From: Prochlorococcus marinus str. GP2
Lineage (GTDB): Bacteria > Cyanobacteriota > Cyanobacteriia > PCC-6307 > Cyanobiaceae
Assembly (NCBI RefSeq): GCF_000759885.1
Contig: NZ_JNAH01000003.1
Span: 352,039 to 416,038 of the forward strand
Direction: 5' to 3'
Length of the DNA: 64,000 nt
In this document: one piece after another, positions 26,783 to 36,558 of the stretch
Layout: each line of letters begins with the position of its first letter
Position numbering within the stretch: position 1 is the first letter of the stretch
Program-made: the position numbers and the translations under genes
The notes under the pieces: model-generated
What the model was told of the DNA's origin: nothing
The model's input: the letters and a program-made list of their open reading frames with translations, nothing else
Databases searched by the model: none

Positions 26783-27940
26783 ATGTACAGTACAGAATTA
26801 GGGATAAATTTTTTTGGTTATGAATCCAATAAAAAAACACAACTTAATAAGATAGAAATACTGAAAAAGAATATAAAAAATTTAAAAATATTTCTTATAA
26901 TTGCTGGCACTAATACATCTCAAATTCCTGGAATTTCTGCGGCAGGCATTAATGCAAAATCAAGGAGAACAACTGCGCTCGCAGATGCCGAATTTTTGCT
27001 TGAAGGTCCTTCAAAAGATCATAAATATAAATTGCCTCTTCTCAATGCAGGAGTAACTCCTGCCCTAATCAGTCATGTTTGTTCAAAGCTTATAAATATT
27101 TATCCAGTTATTGTGCCTCTTGGAATAGGATTAAAGCCTTATTTTAATCATTTGGTTCTAGAAGATAGAAATTTGGGCCCATCAAATTGTCTTACTACTG
27201 GTAAATCGATGACTAAAGAGAGAGTTTTAAACCTCTACGAAAAAGGTCTTGCGATAGGAAAATCCTTAAAACAACCAGTTTTAATTTCTGAATCTGTACC
27301 GGGGGGCACCACAACTGCTCAGGCAGTAATGGAAGCTTTTGGTTTGAAGGTATCTAATTTAGTAGGGAGTAGTTTATTTAAAGCTCCAAGAGAATTAAGA
27401 AGACAAGTAGTTGAGAGAGGACTTTTCAACGCAAATTTCAAGGCTGATTCCGACTCTTTTGATGTTGTCGCGGCTGTAGGTGATCCTTTTCAAGCTTTCT
27501 CAATGGGTCTTCTAATTGGTGCCAGGTTAGCAAAACAACCTGTAATTATGTCTGGAGGAAGTCAGATGTTAGCGATCATTTTGCTTGTATTAGAATTTTT
27601 AAATGAAAAAAATAAAGATGAATTTATTGAAGATGTTTTTATTGCGACAACTGGGTGGCTTTTAAAAGATAATTCTCTAAATGATTTAGTAAATCTAATT
27701 AATGAAAAATATGATGTCAAATTATTAGGTTTAGCCAGTCCTTTAAATTTCAAATCTTCAAAATACAAAGAATTGAGGGATTATGAATTAGGTCATGTAA
27801 AAGAAGGTGTAGGTGCTGGTGGAATATCATTGCTTGCTTTCTTAGATGGATTTAAAAATGAAGAAATAGTTTCATTGTGTCAACAAAATCTGGAAATGAT
27901 GAAGGGTCTAGGTCAAATTTCTTTAGAGAAGGATTGCTGA
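26783..27940 (+). CDS. CobT-family nicotinate-nucleotide phosphoribosyltransferase-like protein
   Basis: A 385-residue protein of the TIGR00303 branch of the CobT superfamily. Seen: AGTNTSQIPGISAAGI, the LPLLNAGVTPAL block, SVPGGTTTAQAV, GDPFQAF and the glycine-rich GHVKEGVGAGGIS near the C-terminus, the position of the catalytic Glu in CobT. CobT enzymes activate the lower base of cobamides. Marine picocyanobacteria make pseudocobalamin (adenine as lower ligand), so this protein may handle adenine; not proven. The next gene starts immediately after its stop. Confidence 0.8.
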   Translation: MYSTELGINFFGYESNKKTQLNKIEILKKNIKNLKIFLIIAGTNTSQIPGISAAGINAKSRRTTALADAEFLLEGPSKDHKYKLPLLNAGVTPALISHVCSKLINIYPVIVPLGIGLKPYFNHLVLEDRNLGPSNCLTTGKSMTKERVLNLYEKGLAIGKSLKQPVLISESVPGGTTTAQAVMEAFGLKVSNLVGSSLFKAPRELRRQVVERGLFNANFKADSDSFDVVAAVGDPFQAFSMGLLIGARLAKQPVIMSGGSQMLAIILLVLEFLNEKNKDEFIEDVFIATTGWLLKDNSLNDLVNLINEKYDVKLLGLASPLNFKSSKYKELRDYELGHVKEGVGAGGISLLAFLDGFKNEEIVSLCQQNLEMMKGLGQISLEKDC

Positions 27941-28939
27941 ATGTTATCAAAATTTGCAACCAGAAGAGAATTTTTAAATTATGGTAAGCTCTCGTTTTTA
28001 TTTCTCTTAAACTCTTGCAGTAATCTTCCTAAGAAAGTAAAAATTGCACTTCAAAATTCTTTTTATCCCCAATCTTTCAAAGATATGATTCCAAAAGATT
28101 GGAAGCAGGAAAAAATTAATTTTGAAAGTATCCAGCTACAAAAAAATAAAAACACAATTTTAAGTTCAGACTTTACTTTAATAAACGATGGATGGATTAC
28201 TAGTATAGATTTTTCAGAATTTGCAAAAATAAATGAATATCCATTAATTGAAAATTTGGATAAGAGATCGATAGATTTTTTGGGAAGTTTTAATCAAAAT
28301 AAGAGAAGTAAATTATTTCCTATTGGCGTTGTACCTTACACAATTATCATTAAAAATAATAAAGAATTATTAAATTCAGCAAGAATTTCTTGGGATTTTC
28401 TTCTTTCTAAGAAATTAACTGGAAAAGTCATTTTTCCACAAAGTCCTAGAATATTAATTTCAATTGCTAAAAAAATTAATACATCTAATCCTTTAAAAAA
28501 ACTAAAAAGTCAAGCAATGTTATTTGATGATAAAAACATGCTCAATTGGTTGATTAATTCTGATGCTTGTGTCGCAATAGTTCCTTATAGTCTCTGTTCA
28601 AAATATTTAAAAATAGATCCAAGGCTTTCTTTAGTTTTCCCAAGCCAAGGTGTACCCTTGATGTGGCATTTTTTACTTAGTCGATCAAATCTAAACAATG
28701 CAATCTTAATTAAATGGATTAAATCTTTAGAAAATAAATCAAAAGTAGATAAATTAGTGAGCCAGGGTTGGTACCTACCATTTAATAGTGATTATTTGCA
28801 AAGTAAATATAAATCTGAAATACTCCCCACCTCAGGACCTTCTGAGAAATGTTGGGAAAATAGTTGGTCTTTCCCTGTCTTAACAAATGATCAAAAAATT
28901 AATCTTAAAAATATCTGGAATGAGTCATTATCCCCATAA
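27941..28939 (+). CDS. Tat-type lipoprotein resembling periplasmic solute-binding proteins
   Basis: 332 residues. The N-terminus has a twin-arginine motif (ATRREFLNYG, R8-R9), a hydrophobic core, and a lipobox LNSC (C26), indicating Tat export and lipid anchoring. The rest resembles a two-lobe polyamine/iron-type binding protein by pattern (IGVVPYTIIIKNNKELL, SRISWDFLLSKKLTGKVIFP-like strand order, ACVAIVPYSL), but ligand residues cannot be assigned. The ATG directly follows the CobT-like stop. The 3' end overlaps convergent aldo/keto reductase gene by 12 nt. Confidence 0.6.
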   Translation: MLSKFATRREFLNYGKLSFLFLLNSCSNLPKKVKIALQNSFYPQSFKDMIPKDWKQEKINFESIQLQKNKNTILSSDFTLINDGWITSIDFSEFAKINEYPLIENLDKRSIDFLGSFNQNKRSKLFPIGVVPYTIIIKNNKELLNSARISWDFLLSKKLTGKVIFPQSPRILISIAKKINTSNPLKKLKSQAMLFDDKNMLNWLINSDACVAIVPYSLCSKYLKIDPRLSLVFPSQGVPLMWHFLLSRSNLNNAILIKWIKSLENKSKVDKLVSQGWYLPFNSDYLQSKYKSEILPTSGPSEKCWENSWSFPVLTNDQKINLKNIWNESLSP

Positions 28940-30070
28940 TCTTTTTGTAGGATTTTCAATTAATAAGTTATGAGTTTCCTTTAATAAATTTGGTATATCT
29001 AATTTACTAGGACATTTAGGAACACATTCATTACATTCTTGACAAAATGAGGAATTTTTTTCTTCCCACCAGTGGCCAGCTTTTCCTATTAAATTGTATC
29101 TTTCTTTTGAAAATTCTAATTGGCCATAACCAACAGATATATTTCTTAAACGAAGTATTTCTGGAATAGGCACTTCATTTGGACATGGAAGACAAGATCT
29201 ACATTGTTCACATTTGGTAGAATTTAATCTTTCATTAGAAACTTCCTCAATTTTATTAAGGGCGCTTTTTTCAAGTTTTGTTAGCTTCTCGCATGAGTTT
29301 CTAAGTTTATGCGCAAATTCAAAATCTTTTTTGTTTGTCGCCCCCAAGGATAAAGTTGTAATGCCTTTTGCTAGAAGAAATCGAAAAGCTAATTCTAATG
29401 GATGAAAAGGCTTAGAGGCCTCTATCAAAATATCACTTGGAGAATACAATCTACCGCCTTTATCTGCAGGTGATATTGCTAAAACTCCCATACCTTTTTT
29501 TATAGCTTCCTCTGCTAAAGCAATCTTAGATTGATCTAAATAATGTAAATGAAGACTACAAAAAGTAAAAACTTCACAGTTAATTGCATCTTTAATTAGT
29601 GAATAACTTCCGTGAGAACTAAAACCGACTTGATCAACTAGTTCCTCCTCAAGTATCCAAGATATGAATTTCTTACCCTCTCCAGCAAGAACCCAATCTA
29701 GATGTTGTTTTAAGTTGAGTCCGTGAATTGCAAGATTATTAATTTTCTCGCGATTTAAATTTTTAAGAGAATTTTTAAAATTATTTTTTAAAAAGTCAAA
29801 ATCGCCCTTTGGTAAAACTTTGGAAGTAATCACCCAATTTTTTTCTTTTATATTCTCTTCTATTGCTAATTTTTTTATTGAATTTCCAATAAGTGATTCA
29901 GCATCGCCATAAGAGGGTGCTGTTTCTATGTGGTTAATACCTACATAATATGCATTTTTTATTATGCTATACATTTTTTCGAGACTTTCAGTTGCTCGCA
30001 TTGTCCCTAAAGTGAATAAGCTCACTTTCGCCCCCCTACCAAATGATCTTTTTTGTGAATTAATAATCAT
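28928..30070 (-). CDS. Aldo/keto reductase with C-terminal 4Fe-4S ferredoxin-type motifs
   Basis: A 380-residue protein. The N-terminal TIM barrel has the AKR pattern (HIETAPSYGDAE), while the C-terminus carries cysteine clusters CEQCRSCLPCP (287-297) and CQECNECVPKCPS (343-355), typical for the AKR/ferredoxin fusion family and able to bind iron-sulfur clusters. A reaction partner is not known; electron flow from ferredoxin is plausible. Its 3' end overlaps the upstream lipoprotein gene by 12 nt on the opposite strand. Confidence 0.88.
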   Translation of the reverse strand: MIINSQKRSFGRGAKVSLFTLGTMRATESLEKMYSIIKNAYYVGINHIETAPSYGDAESLIGNSIKKLAIEENIKEKNWVITSKVLPKGDFDFLKNNFKNSLKNLNREKINNLAIHGLNLKQHLDWVLAGEGKKFISWILEEELVDQVGFSSHGSYSLIKDAINCEVFTFCSLHLHYLDQSKIALAEEAIKKGMGVLAISPADKGGRLYSPSDILIEASKPFHPLELAFRFLLAKGITTLSLGATNKKDFEFAHKLRNSCEKLTKLEKSALNKIEEVSNERLNSTKCEQCRSCLPCPNEVPIPEILRLRNISVGYGQLEFSKERYNLIGKAGHWWEEKNSSFCQECNECVPKCPSKLDIPNLLKETHNLLIENPTKRLWG

Positions 30071-30182
30071 CTAAATATGATCAATTTCTTTTTATTTAAT
30101 CTTTAATTTATTTATAGTTGAAAATCATTTAAAGTAAATTAAAGTAAATACAAAATTTTGCAAAAATATTTTTCTTAAATCT

Positions 30183-30836
30183 ATGTTTACAGGAATAATT
30201 CAATCAGTTGGAAAACTAAGACAAGAAAAAAATATTTTAGAAATTGAAATTCTAGATAATTTATTTGATATGGCAATCGGTGACAGCATAGCTGTTGATG
30301 GAATTTGTTTGACAGTTAAAGAGATTTTTCAAAATAAATTTACTGTTGATGTTAGTGAGGAGACAGTAAAAAAAACAACTTTAGGAGTAAAGTCCAACCT
30401 GAATCAGATTGTTAATTTGGAGCCTGCTCTTAGGGTGTCTGACCGTCTAGGAGGGCATATAGTCAGCGGACATGTTGATGGCCTTGGAACGGTCGAGAAT
30501 ATAAAAAAATTAGAGAAATCTTGGCTCTTATCAATAAAGTGGAAAAATAATAATTTTTCAAAATATGTAGTTAATAAAGGGAGTATTTGTGTAAATGGTA
30601 TAAGTCTTACGATTGCAAAATATGAGCAGGAAGGAGAAATATTTACTATTGCGATAATTCCTCATACTTGGCATAACACAAATCTGAATAAATTAAAGGT
30701 TGGTGACAGCGTAAACCTTGAGGCAGATGCACTAATTAAATATGTAGAGAAATTACTTTTATTTAATAAAAAAGGTAATCAAGATTTATCTTCAAATAAT
30801 ATTTCTTCCGAGTGGCTTAAAGAAAACGGTTGGTAA
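30183..30836 (+). CDS. ribE: Riboflavin synthase, alpha subunit
   Basis: A 217-residue enzyme made of two similar barrels, each with the lumazine-binding pattern: MFTGIIQSVGKL at the start and a second copy at about residue 98. Conserved SIAVDGICLTV and RLGGHIVSGHVDG (split motif about 86-98), and in the second barrel GSICVNGISLTI. It converts two 6,7-dimethyl-8-ribityllumazine molecules to riboflavin. Divergent from the aldo/keto reductase and convergent with cyAbrB (10 nt). Confidence 0.96.
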   Translation: MFTGIIQSVGKLRQEKNILEIEILDNLFDMAIGDSIAVDGICLTVKEIFQNKFTVDVSEETVKKTTLGVKSNLNQIVNLEPALRVSDRLGGHIVSGHVDGLGTVENIKKLEKSWLLSIKWKNNNFSKYVVNKGSICVNGISLTIAKYEQEGEIFTIAIIPHTWHNTNLNKLKVGDSVNLEADALIKYVEKLLLFNKKGNQDLSSNNISSEWLKENGW

Positions 30837-30846
30837 AATATATTTT

Positions 30847-31200
30847 TTAATTTAATGGAATCAGATAGATTGTTTTTGATTCTTTTTTAAGATCGATTTT
30901 AAATTCCTGACCAGGTTCTAGTCCTAATTTTTTGGTGTAGGCATGACCAATTAATAGGTTCCCATTGCCATGAACTTTAGTTTTGAATTCTGTCTGTCTG
31001 CCTCTTGAAGGTCTATTACCATTTTTCCCCTGACGACCATTTCCTATTTTGTAACCCTTAGCTTCAATAAGCGCTCTATAAAAACTTTTTCTTAAGATTC
31101 TTCCGCTTGGACCTACGTACCCACAACCTTTTGCTATCTCATCTTCCGATTTTTTACTTAATAATTTTGTTTTTTCGAGAAGTTCTTTTCCTTCTAGCAT
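30847..31200 (-). CDS. cyAbrB transcriptional regulator
   Basis: A 117-residue cyanobacterial AbrB-like DNA-binding protein. The diagnostic start is LLEKTKLLSKKSEDEIAKGCGY (in two halves), followed by FYRALIEAKG, and a C-terminal AbrB-like swapped-hairpin region GNLLIGHAYTKKLGLEPGQEF. cyAbrB proteins control carbon and nitrogen uptake genes and bind many promoters. Convergent with ribE. The gene stands 96 nt upstream of the ctaE stop on the same strand, so it lies after the cta operon and may receive readthrough from it. Confidence 0.92.
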   Translation of the reverse strand: MLEGKELLEKTKLLSKKSEDEIAKGCGYVGPSGRILRKSFYRALIEAKGYKIGNGRQGKNGNRPSRGRQTEFKTKVHGNGNLLIGHAYTKKLGLEPGQEFKIDLKKESKTIYLIPLN

Positions 31201-31296
31201 TATCTGACAAATTTCTAATTATATATTCTTACTAAAAAGGAGAATTGTGGCAATATAAATTAGTAAAATTATATTTAATTTTTAAAATTTAGTTTT

Positions 31297-31899
31297 TTAT
31301 AAAAGATACAAAATAATAAATAAAATAACCCATATTCCATCTACAAAATGCCAGTACAATTCAACAGCTTCCAAAGGGAACATATTTTGACTAGTTAATC
31401 TTCCGCCCTTGATTCTCGATTGCCAAGCAATAATTAAAATCATTAAAGTGCCTAAAGTGACATGTAATCCATGAAAACCAGTTAGAGCATAAAAAGTGCT
31501 TGCAAATAAATTATCGGTTAATCCAAAAGGTAAATGAAAATATTCAAATAATTGACATATTAAAAATATAATTCCAAGAAAAGCAGTAAAAAATAACCAT
31601 TTTTGGGATTCAGAGTTTTTATCTTTTAAAAGTGCTTTGCCTGCTTTATGGAAAGTTGCACTACTAACAAGTAACAAAATTGTATTGAGTGTAGGTATTG
31701 GTAGTTCTAATTCATAAATAGCACCATCAGGTAATGGATTTACTGCTTTATAAGTTAAATAAGCAGCAAAGAATCCAGCGAAAGTCATTCCGTCCGCAAT
31801 TAGGAAAGTTATAAGACCAAACATTCTGAAGTCTTCATGTGTTTCAGTGGCTTCAGAATTATTATTTTGAATTTCTTTTGAGCTATCTAAAGTTGTCAT
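31297..31899 (-). CDS. ctaE: Cytochrome c oxidase subunit III
   Basis: A 200-residue membrane protein with five helices. The family motif TGFHGLHVTLGTLMI and the C-terminal VELYWHFVDGIWVILF are present. It stabilises the aa3-type oxidase in the thylakoid/plasma membrane. It is last in ctaC-ctaD-ctaE, 6 nt after ctaD. An acidic soluble N-terminus of about 25 residues precedes helix one. Confidence 0.96.
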   Translation of the reverse strand: MTTLDSSKEIQNNNSEATETHEDFRMFGLITFLIADGMTFAGFFAAYLTYKAVNPLPDGAIYELELPIPTLNTILLLVSSATFHKAGKALLKDKNSESQKWLFFTAFLGIIFLICQLFEYFHLPFGLTDNLFASTFYALTGFHGLHVTLGTLMILIIAWQSRIKGGRLTSQNMFPLEAVELYWHFVDGIWVILFIILYLL

Positions 31900-31905
31900 A
31901 TGTTT

Positions 31906-33531
31906 TTATTTTCGTTCAGAAATTTCTTTACCATAACCATATGGTTTTTCAACTAATGGAGCTTCTCCTTCCCAATTTTCAACTGGAGGTGGAGAAGATG
32001 TTAACCATTCAGGTGTAAGAGCATTCCAAGGGTTATCTCCAGCATCTTTCCCATTCCTCACACTAAGGAATACATTTATTAAAAAAGGAATTGTACTTAT
32101 AGCCATCAAAAGAGCCCCAAGGCTACTAATTTGATTCACGAACTGGAATTGAGGATCATATTCGGCAACTCTTCTTGGCATTCCATTTAAACCAAGCCAA
32201 TGTTGAGGAGCAAAGCACAAGTTAAATCCAATAAAGGTAATGATAAAATGTAAAATTCCTAATTTTTCATTGAGCATTTTCCCAGTTACTTTGGGGAACC
32301 AATGATAAATTGAAGAGAAAATAATAAAAACAGTCCCTCCATAAACTATGTAATGAAAATGGGCTACAACGAAATAGGTATCATGTACGTGAATATCGAA
32401 AGGTACCTGTGCCAAAGCAACTCCTGTGATACCTCCAAAAACAAAATTTATAATAAATCCGCAAGAGAATAACATTGCACTATTGATGGAAATTTTACCT
32501 CCCCATAACGTTGCAACCCAATTGAAAAATTTTATACCAGTTGGAACTGCAATAAATGCTGTGGCAATAGTAAAGAACAATCTCATCCAAGGGGGCGTTC
32601 CACTAGTAAACATGTGATGAGCCCAAACAACTAAACCTAAAACTACTATCCCCATTATTGAAAAAACCATTGTTGTATATCCAAAAAGTGGTTTTCTAGC
32701 ATGAACAGGAAGTATTTCACTAACTAAACCAAATGCAGGAAGGACCATAATGTATACAGCTGGATGAGAATAAAACCAAAATAAATGCTGATAAACTACG
32801 ACATTGCCACCCAAGACAGGATTGAAAAACCCTGTATTAGCGATGATATCGAAGCTAAGTAGAATTAAAGTGCCAGCTAATACAGGAGTTGATAAAACAA
32901 CTAATAGACTTGTTCCAAGCATTGCCCAACAGTACATTGGCAATTGCATAAGTTTTAATCCTGGCCTTCTTAATTTGATAATGGTCGCGATAAAGTTGAT
33001 TCCACCAAATATAGAACTGCCTCCAAGTAATAGAACGCTCAGAATCCAAATAATTTGTCCCGATTGGGGAGTAGTTATGCTCAAAGGTGGATAAGCAGTC
33101 CATCCAGCCTGAGCAGCACCATCAACAAAATAGCTTGCTACCAGCATAAAACCTGAAGGAGGAATTAACCAAAAAGCTACTGCATTTAATCTTGGGAATG
33201 CCATATCTCTCGCACCTACATAAAATGGAATTAAATAATTTCCAAAAGCACCGTTAACTACAGGAACTATCCAAAGGAATATCATTATTGTTCCGTGTAA
33301 AGTTAAAACTTGGTTATAAACATCTCTTGGCATAAAATCAGACATTGGGCTGGCCAATTCAATTCTTATAGCACTCGCTAAAGTTCCTCCTATTAAATAG
33401 AAGAGAAAACCGCAAACCAAGTATTGAATCCCAATTACTTTATGATCAAGGCTAAAACTAAAGTATCTAAGCCACCCTTTGGGTTGAAGACTTTCATTAT
33501 TAGTTTTTTTTGGATCAATTGATATTGTCAT
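31906..33531 (-). CDS. ctaD: Cytochrome c oxidase subunit I
   Basis: The 541-residue catalytic subunit carrying haem a and the haem a3/CuB site. Twelve membrane helices. Diagnostic motifs: LTLHGTIMIFLW (haem a His), YQHLFWFYSHPAVYIMVLP (haem/CuB ligand and the cross-linked His-Tyr), VWAHHMFTSG (CuB His pair) and VHDTYFVVAHFHY (haem ligands). It reduces oxygen to water at night or in low light. The start overlaps the ctaC stop by 4 nt. Confidence 0.98.
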   Translation of the reverse strand: MTISIDPKKTNNESLQPKGWLRYFSFSLDHKVIGIQYLVCGFLFYLIGGTLASAIRIELASPMSDFMPRDVYNQVLTLHGTIMIFLWIVPVVNGAFGNYLIPFYVGARDMAFPRLNAVAFWLIPPSGFMLVASYFVDGAAQAGWTAYPPLSITTPQSGQIIWILSVLLLGGSSIFGGINFIATIIKLRRPGLKLMQLPMYCWAMLGTSLLVVLSTPVLAGTLILLSFDIIANTGFFNPVLGGNVVVYQHLFWFYSHPAVYIMVLPAFGLVSEILPVHARKPLFGYTTMVFSIMGIVVLGLVVWAHHMFTSGTPPWMRLFFTIATAFIAVPTGIKFFNWVATLWGGKISINSAMLFSCGFIINFVFGGITGVALAQVPFDIHVHDTYFVVAHFHYIVYGGTVFIIFSSIYHWFPKVTGKMLNEKLGILHFIITFIGFNLCFAPQHWLGLNGMPRRVAEYDPQFQFVNQISSLGALLMAISTIPFLINVFLSVRNGKDAGDNPWNALTPEWLTSSPPPVENWEGEAPLVEKPYGYGKEISERK

Positions 33532-34331
33532 AAATTTACCTCTGGTTTTTTATTTTTGTTAAACCATTCGTTGTAATCAGATTCTTCTTCAACAATTATC
33601 GAGGCTCTCATTCCTCCATGATATGGTCCACATAATTCTGCACAAATTATCGGATATTTTCCTACTTTTGTGGGAGTGAAATTTAGGATCGTCGGTTGTC
33701 CAGGAATAATATCCTGTTTAATTCTAAACTCTGGTACCCAAAAAGCATGAATGACATCTTTGGATTCCATTTTCATTGATACTTTTTGATCAACAGGAAC
33801 GTGTAGTTCTCCTGATATGAAATTGCCCTTGGGATAATTGAATAGAAATGCAAATTGCATAGCTGAAACTTCAATTGATAAATTATTTATTGCTATTTCA
33901 TTATCAGAAGTTTGACTTATTCCAGCCCATATTTTTTCAGTGTTAGAACTCATCATTTCATGGTTATGATTTAGTTCTTTCATCCCTCCCATTCGATCGT
34001 AGATGTTGTAGCTATAGAGACCTATTAATAAAACAATTATTGAAGGGATAATTGTCCATACAATTTCTAAGCTTAAATTTCCCTCTAAAGCTATACCATC
34101 GCCTATCTGATCATTTCTTTTCCTAAATTTAAATAAGCTATAAATAACTGCTATTGTCATTCCTATAAAAATAATTAATCCAATTATGAAAAGAATTTTA
34201 AAAAGTTCATCGTAAATTGGTGCATTAATACTTGCTTCCGCTGGGAGCAAATTTACATTAAAACCAATCCAAAAAGATATAGCAAAAACGAGCGAAATAA
34301 TTAGAATTAAATAAATGTTTTTATTTAACAA
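33528..34331 (-). CDS. ctaC: Cytochrome c oxidase subunit II
   Basis: 267 residues with a signal-like first helix, a second helix (about 40-62, 90-110), and a CuA cupredoxin domain. The CuA ligands are in ICAELCGPYHGGM (C230, C234, H238, M241), with the upstream His in DVIHAFWVP. It accepts electrons from cytochrome c or plastocyanin. The start is TTG at 34331. It is first in the ctaCDE operon; 264 nt separate it from divergent ctaA. Confidence 0.96.
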   Translation of the reverse strand: MLNKNIYLILIISLVFAISFWIGFNVNLLPAEASINAPIYDELFKILFIIGLIIFIGMTIAVIYSLFKFRKRNDQIGDGIALEGNLSLEIVWTIIPSIIVLLIGLYSYNIYDRMGGMKELNHNHEMMSSNTEKIWAGISQTSDNEIAINNLSIEVSAMQFAFLFNYPKGNFISGELHVPVDQKVSMKMESKDVIHAFWVPEFRIKQDIIPGQPTILNFTPTKVGKYPIICAELCGPYHGGMRASIIVEEESDYNEWFNKNKKPEVNL

Positions 34332-34595
34332 TTGATCCCTTGAAAAATTGGATTTATATCCTCAAGATATTCAATTTTTTTAATCCTGCATCCTTTGTTA
34401 AAAGAAAAACATTTAAATTCACAACTTCTTAAGATTTATGAAATAAAAGGGGTATTATTAATAACTTTTTAGAGTTAATTGTCAGGGAAAAAAGATTAAA
34501 TTAGTAAATTATTTTTTAAATTAAACATATTAATTTTTAATTAATGTTTAGTTTTTGAATCTAATTTATTATGCAAAATAATAGGTTCTATCCAT

Positions 34596-35522
34596 TTGAT
34601 TAATAACCAATTATATAAATCAAAATATCTAACAGTTTTTAAAAGGTTGGGAAGCCATAGTGTACTCGCACTTATCGCACTAATTGTAATTGGAGGTGCT
34701 ACGAGAGTTATGGAGGCGGGTCTTGCCTGCCCAGATTGGCCATTGTGTTATGGATCTTTTTTGCCTTTTAATCATATGAACCTAAGAGTATTTCTAGAGT
34801 GGTTTCATCGTCTAGATGCTTTTCTGGTTGGAATATTAATTCTTTTTCAATTTGCTCTTTCAATTATTTGGAAAAATGAAATTCCTAATTGGTTACCTAA
34901 AACTTATTCATTATTACTTTTTCTCGTTATTGTCCAAGGATCTTTTGGAGCTTTAACAGTCATAAACCTCCTTGATTCATATACTGTTACTGGCCATCTT
35001 TTAATAGCTTTTCTACTTCTCATCACAACAATTTCAATAAATCAAAATTTAGAAAATGATGACATAGAAGAGCCATTAATTTGGTGGAGATTATTATTGT
35101 TTGTTCCTCTTTTACTTACCCTGATTCAATCTTTTATTGGAGTAAGGCTTTCATCAACTTGGTCAGCACATATTTGCTTATCTTTTAATAAACAATGTCT
35201 AATTTTAAATACTCATAAATTATTTGCTTTTCCAATTGCTTTTTCAATTCTATTAATAATTGCTACTGCAATTTATAAGAGAGATTTGCTTAATGAAAAT
35301 TGGAAATATCTCTCAGCACTTATTTTTCTCTTGTTTTCCCAAATTGCTTTGGGTGTTTTAAGTCTCAAAACAAATTTAAATGAACCTATTTTTATTATCG
35401 GTCATCAACTTAACGCCTCTTTATTTATTGCGATATTAACTACATTAATTTTTAGAAATCCTTTTACCAAAAAAGGTCTAAACCACTCCCTTAATTCCCA
35501 AATGGTTGGTATCAATTCATGA
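34596..35522 (+). CDS. ctaA: Haem A synthase (CtaA/COX15)
   Basis: A 308-residue membrane enzyme with eight helices that oxidises a methyl group of haem O to make haem A. Family motifs are [30 protein letters not shown] (haem-binding His), and THKLFAF plus GHQLNASLF in the second half. The start TTG 34596 gives a short basic N-terminus. The stop overlaps the ctaB start by 4 nt. Divergent from ctaC, so oxidase and haem genes probably respond together. Confidence 0.95.
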   Translation: MINNQLYKSKYLTVFKRLGSHSVLALIALIVIGGATRVMEAGLACPDWPLCYGSFLPFNHMNLRVFLEWFHRLDAFLVGILILFQFALSIIWKNEIPNWLPKTYSLLLFLVIVQGSFGALTVINLLDSYTVTGHLLIAFLLLITTISINQNLENDDIEEPLIWWRLLLFVPLLLTLIQSFIGVRLSSTWSAHICLSFNKQCLILNTHKLFAFPIAFSILLIIATAIYKRDLLNENWKYLSALIFLLFSQIALGVLSLKTNLNEPIFIIGHQLNASLFIAILTTLIFRNPFTKKGLNHSLNSQMVGINS

Positions 35523-36520
35523 ACAGTAGTAACTTAGAAAACTTGAACTATAAATCTTCAATTAGGGATGAAGTTGTACCTTCAAGAAAAAGATTAACTT
35601 TGCCACCTTGGCTTGAAGTGGCAAAACCTAGATTAATCCCACTTTTACTGGCAACAACTTTAGGAGGAATGGCTTTAACAGAGGAATGGCCTTTGTCTTC
35701 CCCGAAGCTTATCTGCACTTTAGGAGGCGGCGCTTTGGCAGCGGCGGCAGCAGGAGCTCTTAATTGCTTGTGGGAAATGGAATTAGATAAAAGGATGACA
35801 AGAACTAGCAAAAGAGCCTTGCCAGCAGGAAAATTGTCATCTGAGACTGTATTTTTAGCTGCAGTATCATGTACTTTGGCAGCTTCGATGCTTTTAGTAA
35901 GTGGTGTAAATTATTTAGCTGCGGGATTAACTCTTCTTGGTTTATTTAGCTATGTAATTTTATATACAGTTATTTTGAAACCTCGTACAACAAAAAATAT
36001 TGTTTTCGGAGGAGTTGCTGGCGCGATACCACCTCTAGTTGGTGCATCTGCTGCCACAGGGCATGTAGGCCTAAGTGGCTGGTGGTTGTTTGGTTTAGTA
36101 ATGTTATGGACTCCAGCACATTTTTGGGCACTTGCAATTTTATTGAAGGACGATTACGCATCTGTTGGCATTCCTATGCTCCCTTCTGTTAAGGGAGCTG
36201 TTTTTACTGCTAAAGCGATTTCTCGTTACGGATGGGCAACAGTTTTAATGAGTATTATGGGAGTCTTCGCTTTACCTGAAGGGGGTCTCTTATACGGAAT
36301 TATGTTATTGCCATTTAATGGAAGACTTTTGCAATTAATAAATGAATTAAAGAAATATCCTGATGATCTTTCAAGAGCAAAGTCTCTTTTTAGGTGGTCT
36401 ATTCTATATATGTTTGGTATTTGTCTTTTGTTATTAATCTCCAGAACCCAACTATCCGTAGAATTTGAGCAGCAATCTATGCAAATATTTTTATCTATAG
36501 TATCCCTCCTTAGTAATTAA
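35519..36520 (+). CDS. ctaB: Protohaem IX farnesyltransferase (haem O synthase)
   Basis: A 333-residue UbiA-superfamily enzyme. The Asp-rich motif appears as [18 protein letters not shown] (with split D-x3-D) and the later region [24 protein letters not shown] is the CtaB fingerprint. Nine helices. It attaches farnesyl to haem B to yield haem O, the substrate of CtaA. ATGA overlap with ctaA implies coupled translation. An ABC exporter follows 38 nt later. Confidence 0.96.
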   Translation: MNSSNLENLNYKSSIRDEVVPSRKRLTLPPWLEVAKPRLIPLLLATTLGGMALTEEWPLSSPKLICTLGGGALAAAAAGALNCLWEMELDKRMTRTSKRALPAGKLSSETVFLAAVSCTLAASMLLVSGVNYLAAGLTLLGLFSYVILYTVILKPRTTKNIVFGGVAGAIPPLVGASAATGHVGLSGWWLFGLVMLWTPAHFWALAILLKDDYASVGIPMLPSVKGAVFTAKAISRYGWATVLMSIMGVFALPEGGLLYGIMLLPFNGRLLQLINELKKYPDDLSRAKSLFRWSILYMFGICLLLLISRTQLSVEFEQQSMQIFLSIVSLLSN

Positions 36521-36558
36521 ATTAGATGTAAAATGTTTTTTAAGAGATAGTAAGTTTG

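Noticed and set aside
26783..26800. GTACAGTAC resembling half of a LexA or NtcA site
   Set aside because: It forms the first codons of the CobT-like gene and lacks the right spacing.
34500..34560. AT-rich near-palindrome (AAACAT...ATGTTT) between ctaC and ctaA
   Set aside because: Imperfect and low complexity; could be a promoter element but no specific factor can be named.
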